From the NCBI GenBank assembly GCA_036756705.1, contig DAIOKN010000003.1:1-64000 (forward strand): DNA of 64,000 bases, read 5' to 3'. Within the stretch, counting starts at the first letter, position 1; each line of letters begins with the position of its first letter. This document shows positions 61,409 to 64,000 of this stretch, piece after piece. A model generated the notes under the pieces. The model worked only from the letters and a program-made list of their open reading frames with translations, was not told the origin of the DNA and did no database searches. Source of the DNA: Caproicibacter sp002399225 (lineage in GTDB: Bacteria > Bacillota > Clostridia > Oscillospirales > Acutalibacteraceae). The position numbers were made by a program, and so were the translations under genes.

Positions 61409-61723
61409 TCAGACACTCATTCTCATAATCTCATTATAGGAATCAAGGAGCTTATTGCGCATCTGAACAAGCAAATCGACTGAAAGGCTGGCCTTCTGGG
61501 AAGCAATCATAACATCGTGCAGATTGTCCGACTGGCCCGTGGTTACCTGATAGGCGGCATTGTTCAGCGCGGAATCCGTCTGATTGACCGCATTGACCGC
61601 ATCCTGAAACATGGACTGAAACGGAAGCCCCGACGGCTGCGCCGTGCTGCTGGCGAAGGTATTGAGATCCTCCAGCGTATTCAGCTTCCGGATTGGCATA
61701 ATTGGATTCATAGAGCTGATCAC
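61409..61723 (-). CDS. fliE: FliE MS-ring/rod junction protein
   Basis: A 104-residue protein with the FliE helices (SFQSMF-type segment FQSMFQDAVNAVNQ, DNLHDVMIASQKASLS) and the C-terminal LLDSYNEIMRM. It joins FliF to the rod and is an early export substrate. Its ATG overlaps the flgC stop by four bases; an ATG four codons later is an alternative start. Confidence 0.94.
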   Translation of the reverse strand: MISSMNPIMPIRKLNTLEDLNTFASSTAQPSGLPFQSMFQDAVNAVNQTDSALNNAAYQVTTGQSDNLHDVMIASQKASLSVDLLVQMRNKLLDSYNEIMRMSV

Positions 61724-62169
61724 TTCCCGATTTCCAGCGCTTTCCCGGCCATGCTTTTGACCGCGTTCAGCGCGTTGATATTGGCCGAGTAGGCCCTTGT
61801 TACCGACATCATATCGAGCATTTCTTTGGTCATATTAACATTCGGCATCTGCACATAGCCGCGGTTGTCCGCATCCGGGCTGGTGGGATCATAAACCATG
61901 CGAAACGGCGTCGGATCCTCCTTGATTTCTTCCACCTTTACGCCGCCGGAAGTCTCAGAAGACGCGTCCATCGTACGGCCCAGAACCTGACCGAAGCTGT
62001 TCTGGTCGCCGTCGGCTGAACGGTAAACCACCATTTTTCTGCGATACGGTCCTCCGGCCTCGGTCCTTGTGGTGGAAGCATTTGCGATATTTTCCGAAAT
62101 GACATCCATTCTGAGCCGGCTCGCAGTGAGCGCCGAACCGCTGATATCCAGCGAACTGAGAAAAGCCAT
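61720..62169 (-). CDS. flgC: FlgC proximal rod protein
   Basis: A 149-residue rod protein with SENIANASTTRTEAGGPYRRK near the N-terminus and GYVQMPNVNMTKEMLDMM near the C-terminus, both typical of FlgC. It lies between flgB and fliE at the head of the fla/che operon. A GGGGG-containing ribosome site precedes the ATG. Confidence 0.95.
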   Translation of the reverse strand: MAFLSSLDISGSALTASRLRMDVISENIANASTTRTEAGGPYRRKMVVYRSADGDQNSFGQVLGRTMDASSETSGGVKVEEIKEDPTPFRMVYDPTSPDADNRGYVQMPNVNMTKEMLDMMSVTRAYSANINALNAVKSMAGKALEIGK

Positions 62170-62202
62170 AAAAAGAACCCCCTTACTTTTAAATTTGAAG
62201 GA

Positions 62203-62583
62203 TTATGTGCCGCTGATTGCGGTTTTCAGCCGTGAAAAAGCATCCGAAAGTTCCGTAAGGGAGTAGTTATAATTCAGCTGTGTTCTGGCAAGCTCGATGT
62301 TCTGCTGTTCCAGATCCACCCCGTTGCCGTCCGCCCGGTAAGTCTCATCTTGAGCTACCGTCGTAACCGGCTGTATATTTTGTATGTTCTCTATTGTCTT
62401 ATGAGTGCCTCCGTCGCCAGAAGCGATCTGGTCGCGGAGCTGATCTTCAAAAGAGACGGTCTTTGCTCGATACCCAGGGGTCTCAAAATTGGCGATGTTG
62501 TCTGAAATCGCCCGTTGCCTCGCCCACAGACCATCCAAGTCTTTACTGAGAAGAGATGTTGTGACGCTGTCGATCCAGTTCAA
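62203..62583 (-). CDS. flgB: FlgB proximal rod protein
   Basis: About 126 residues, with RQRAISDNIANFETPGYRAK near residue 25 and a C-terminal helix (QQNIELARTQLNYNYS). It is the first gene of the roughly 25-kb fla/che operon. The start is not certain: a TTG at 62581-62583 has AGAAGGTGA at the right distance, while the GTG at 62592 is part of that site. I take the TTG. Confidence 0.93.
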   Translation of the reverse strand: MNWIDSVTTSLLSKDLDGLWARQRAISDNIANFETPGYRAKTVSFEDQLRDQIASGDGGTHKTIENIQNIQPVTTVAQDETYRADGNGVDLEQQNIELARTQLNYNYSLTELSDAFSRLKTAISGT

Positions 62584-62809
62584 TGGATTCACCTTCTTTC
62601 TCTTTAAAACGTCTTACAAAAAGAGGAACGGACTGGCGCGGTTAAAATTATTTTTCACGAAAGAATTCCTCTGTGAGTGGATATTCTTTTTGATGTGTAC
62701 TCTGAAAGAATACCTAAAAAATAAATTTCCGCCTGGGTTTCCGAAGCATTCTTGAAGGAAAAAGCAGAGACTGTGCCAAAAAGCATAGGCCTTTACAGGA
62801 AAAATATTA

Positions 62810-62830
62810 CTGCCATTTTTTCTGCCATTT
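62810..62830. repeat. Two 9-base direct repeats at the fla/che transcript start
   Basis: CTGCCATTT at 62810-62818 and 62822-62830. Reading the minus strand they fall at about +1 to +21 of the fla/che transcript predicted from the promoter at 62838-62866. Confidence 0.5.
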
Positions 62831-62837
62831 ATGATAT

Positions 62838-62866
62838 ATTATCATACAGGATTCGCTAAAAGTCAA
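62838..62866 (-). promoter_or_regulatory. Likely sigma-A promoter of the fla/che operon
   Basis: On the minus strand TTGACT (62861-62866), 17 bases, GATAAT (62838-62843). Each hexamer matches five of six consensus bases. No other promoter of this quality is seen upstream of flgB. Confidence 0.75.
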
Positions 62867-63013
62867 CAGATTTCGCGGTTTTATTGAAATTTTTTCCTGG
62901 AAAATTCATGTGGATCATTGATAAAAATTAAGCGGTTATTTTGTATTTGATTATTTACTTTTTCGATTTTATTTCCAAATTCCATAAAACCAGACTTTTT
63001 CCATCCGATACTC

Positions 63014-63040
63014 TAAATTTTTAAGTCAATCAGCCGATAA
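63014..63040 (+). promoter_or_regulatory. SigD promoter of flgM-flgN-flgK
   Basis: TAAA (63014-63017), 15 bases, GCCGATAA (63033-63040): full -35 and seven of eight -10 bases, 24 bases before the flgM start. Confidence 0.88.
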
Positions 63041-63064
63041 TATGGTTCAGAGGTGAAGGATTGG

Positions 63065-63394
63065 ATGCGGATTAAAGGAACTGGTTTCTCCCTGCCCCCC
63101 TGCCCACAAATCAGCGGAAAACAGAATACGGTGCAGACGGCAGCCACGGTGAAAAGCAGCCGGAGCGCCATGGTTAAAACCGACCGGATCGAACTTTCCG
63201 GTCCGTCGGCAGAACCGGCCGGTGGATTCCTCGCCTGCCTGAAAGACAGCCTTTGCGAAGAGGTCGGAAAAGATGCCAGCCCCGCCCGGCTGAAAGAACT
63301 CAAAAGCGCCGTGGAGGGCGGAACTTATTCCGTGGACTCCGGGACACTGGCCGGGATCATTTTAACCGACCAATGGATCAATACAGAGAGATAG
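63065..63394 (+). CDS. flgM: FlgM anti-SigD factor
   Basis: A 109-residue protein whose C-terminal half matches FlgM: KTDRIELSG, then RLKELKSAVEGGTYSVDSGTL and AGIILTDQWI. The N-terminal 35 residues are disordered. FlgM binds SigD until the hook is complete and FlgM is exported or otherwise released. I prefer the ATG at 63065, with GAGGTGAAGGA upstream; a GTG at 63053 is possible. It has its own SigD promoter, which gives feedback. Confidence 0.9.
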   Translation: MRIKGTGFSLPPCPQISGKQNTVQTAATVKSSRSAMVKTDRIELSGPSAEPAGGFLACLKDSLCEEVGKDASPARLKELKSAVEGGTYSVDSGTLAGIILTDQWINTER

Positions 63395-63442
63395 GACAGT
63401 CTTGGAAACGATTCCGGAAACGGGGAAAGGAGAACTGACATA

Positions 63443-63925
63443 TTGATTGAGGAAAAGACAGCCGATCTTATGGTCTCCTTTTTTGAAAAGCTGCTGGAAT
63501 TTTATCAAAAATTTCTGGAGTTTGAAAAAGAAAAACAGGGATACCTAAAAAATGAAAAATTAAACCGGCTGGATAAATGCATGAAAATGGAACAGGCTTA
63601 TGTTCTCCGGGCGCGCGGCCTGGAACAGGAGCGGATGAAACTGATGCAGCAGACTCCGAATCCAAAAGCACGCTTTCGGGAGCTTATTTCGCAGTTTCCC
63701 GAATCCCGCCGGGATCAGATGCAAAAAATGTTTCAGGAGCTTTCCTCCGTCTTGACCGAACTAAAAAAGGTCAACAGCGAAAACAATCTTTTGGCAGAGC
63801 GGAAACTCCGACTGGCTTCTGTCGCGATAAGCAAGCTGAGCAATCAGCCGGAGCTGCAGAAGATTTACAGCAAAAAGATTCAGAGCGGCAGCCCTCCTCC
63901 CGCATTTCTTTCAAAAAAAATATAA
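63443..63925 (+). CDS. flgN: FlgN-like export chaperone
   Basis: A 160-residue helical protein between flgM and flgK, the standard place for FlgN, chaperone for FlgK and FlgL. Long heptad-like helices (FYQKFLEFEKEKQGYL, MKMEQAYVLRARGLEQERMK) fit; sequence conservation in this family is low. The start is TTG at 63443 with AAAGGAGAA eleven bases upstream. Confidence 0.82.
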   Translation: MIEEKTADLMVSFFEKLLEFYQKFLEFEKEKQGYLKNEKLNRLDKCMKMEQAYVLRARGLEQERMKLMQQTPNPKARFRELISQFPESRRDQMQKMFQELSSVLTELKKVNSENNLLAERKLRLASVAISKLSNQPELQKIYSKKIQSGSPPPAFLSKKI

Positions 63926-63953
63926 ATGTAAATATGTTAAGGCGGTGTATGCC

Positions 63954-64000
63954 ATGAGTTCAACTTTTAACGGAATTTATCTCGGCAGAAGCGGTGTGCA
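63954..64000 (+). CDS. flgK: FlgK hook-filament junction protein, N-terminal fragment
   Basis: The first 15 codons, MSSTFNGIYLGRSGV, are a clear FlgK start; the gene runs off the right edge. It follows flgN by 28 bases with an AAGGCGG site and belongs to the SigD-driven flgM unit. Confidence 0.88.
   Translation, partial: MSSTFNGIYLGRSGV

Larger units (their letters stand above)
62593..63064. other. Divergent control region between flgB and flgM
   Basis: 472 AT-rich bases. They hold the fla/che operon promoter (62838-62866, minus), two CTGCCATTT repeats at its start (62810-62830), a leader of about 240 bases with one loose hairpin (62682-62712), and the SigD promoter of flgM (63014-63040, plus). 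I looked for a c-di-GMP riboswitch, often found at this place in clostridia, and see none. Confidence 0.7.

Noticed and set aside
62682..62712. TATTCTTT/AAAGAATA hairpin in the flgB leader, considered as a riboswitch or CsrA site
   Set aside because: The loop is 15 bases with an AT-rich stem and lacks the conserved cores of c-di-GMP riboswitches or GGA-loop CsrA pairs.
1..64000. Search for tRNA, rRNA, CRISPR arrays, insertion sequences, phage genes, restriction or other defence systems
   Set aside because: None seen. Gene order and composition look native throughout, with no terminal inverted repeats, integrase-like proteins or regularly spaced repeats.

Overview
The window comes from a motile, Gram-positive anaerobe of the class Clostridia. 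The best guess is the Oscillospiraceae/Ruminococcaceae side (Caproiciproducens- or Ethanoligenens-like). The evidence is the Clostridia-type fla/che operon (flbD, fliY, cheC/cheD, a FapA/DUF342 gene), a V-type rather than F-type ATPase operon, consensus sigma-A promoters with AGGAGG ribosome sites, and fairly GC-rich coding DNA. The taxon is an inference from gene content; no rRNA or marker phylogeny is available here. I see no tRNA, rRNA, IS element, CRISPR array or prophage, and the DNA reads as core chromosome.

Layout. 1-4826 (minus): V-type ATPase operon, in transcription order H/G-like, I, K, E, C, F, A, with A cut by the window edge. 5213-7425 (plus): a two-gene AmmeMemoRadiSam operon (fused B-A protein and radical SAM enzyme). 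7494-8731: a membrane-anchored protein of unknown function and a YbjQ-family protein. 8804-13277 (plus): RlmI-type rRNA methyltransferase, MltG-like lipoprotein, MATE transporter, Crp/Fnr regulator. 13381-15692: CymR-like Rrf2 repressor divergent from cysK-tcdA. 15822-20483 (plus): glyoxalase-like gene, sbcD, sbcC. 20591-23432: a yybP-ykoY (Mn2+) riboswitch with a visible terminator switch, then a cation P-type ATPase. 23563-24294: metallo-beta-lactamase-fold hydrolase.

24364-64000 is almost entirely motility and chemotaxis. Its units are: cheA-cheR-cheB (minus, SigD promoter); a second FliK-like gene plus an FlhB C-domain paralogue (plus); cheW-pilZ-cheW-mcp (plus, SigD-like promoter); fliD-fliS-fliT-like (plus, SigD promoter); one very long minus-strand fla/che operon running from flgB (62.6 kb) to cheD (37.9 kb) and including sigD (fliA); and flgM-flgN-flgK (plus, SigD promoter, flgK cut by the window end). 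This fits the usual hierarchy: a sigma-A promoter drives the hook-basal body, export apparatus, motor and SigD; SigD, held by FlgM until the hook is complete, then drives the cap, chaperones, hook-filament junction and most chemotaxis genes.

No wholly new system is evident. The points that depart from textbook versions are: a CheB whose receiver lacks its phospho-acceptor aspartate; a roughly double-length FliD with repeated flagellin-like modules; absence of flhF, flhG and fliL from their usual places; an MCP with no extracellular sensor; a c-di-GMP-type PilZ gene inside the cheW cassette; the fused AmmeMemoRadiSam protein; tandem repeats over the Rrf2 promoter; and a Na+-type ligand set in the V-ATPase rotor ring.
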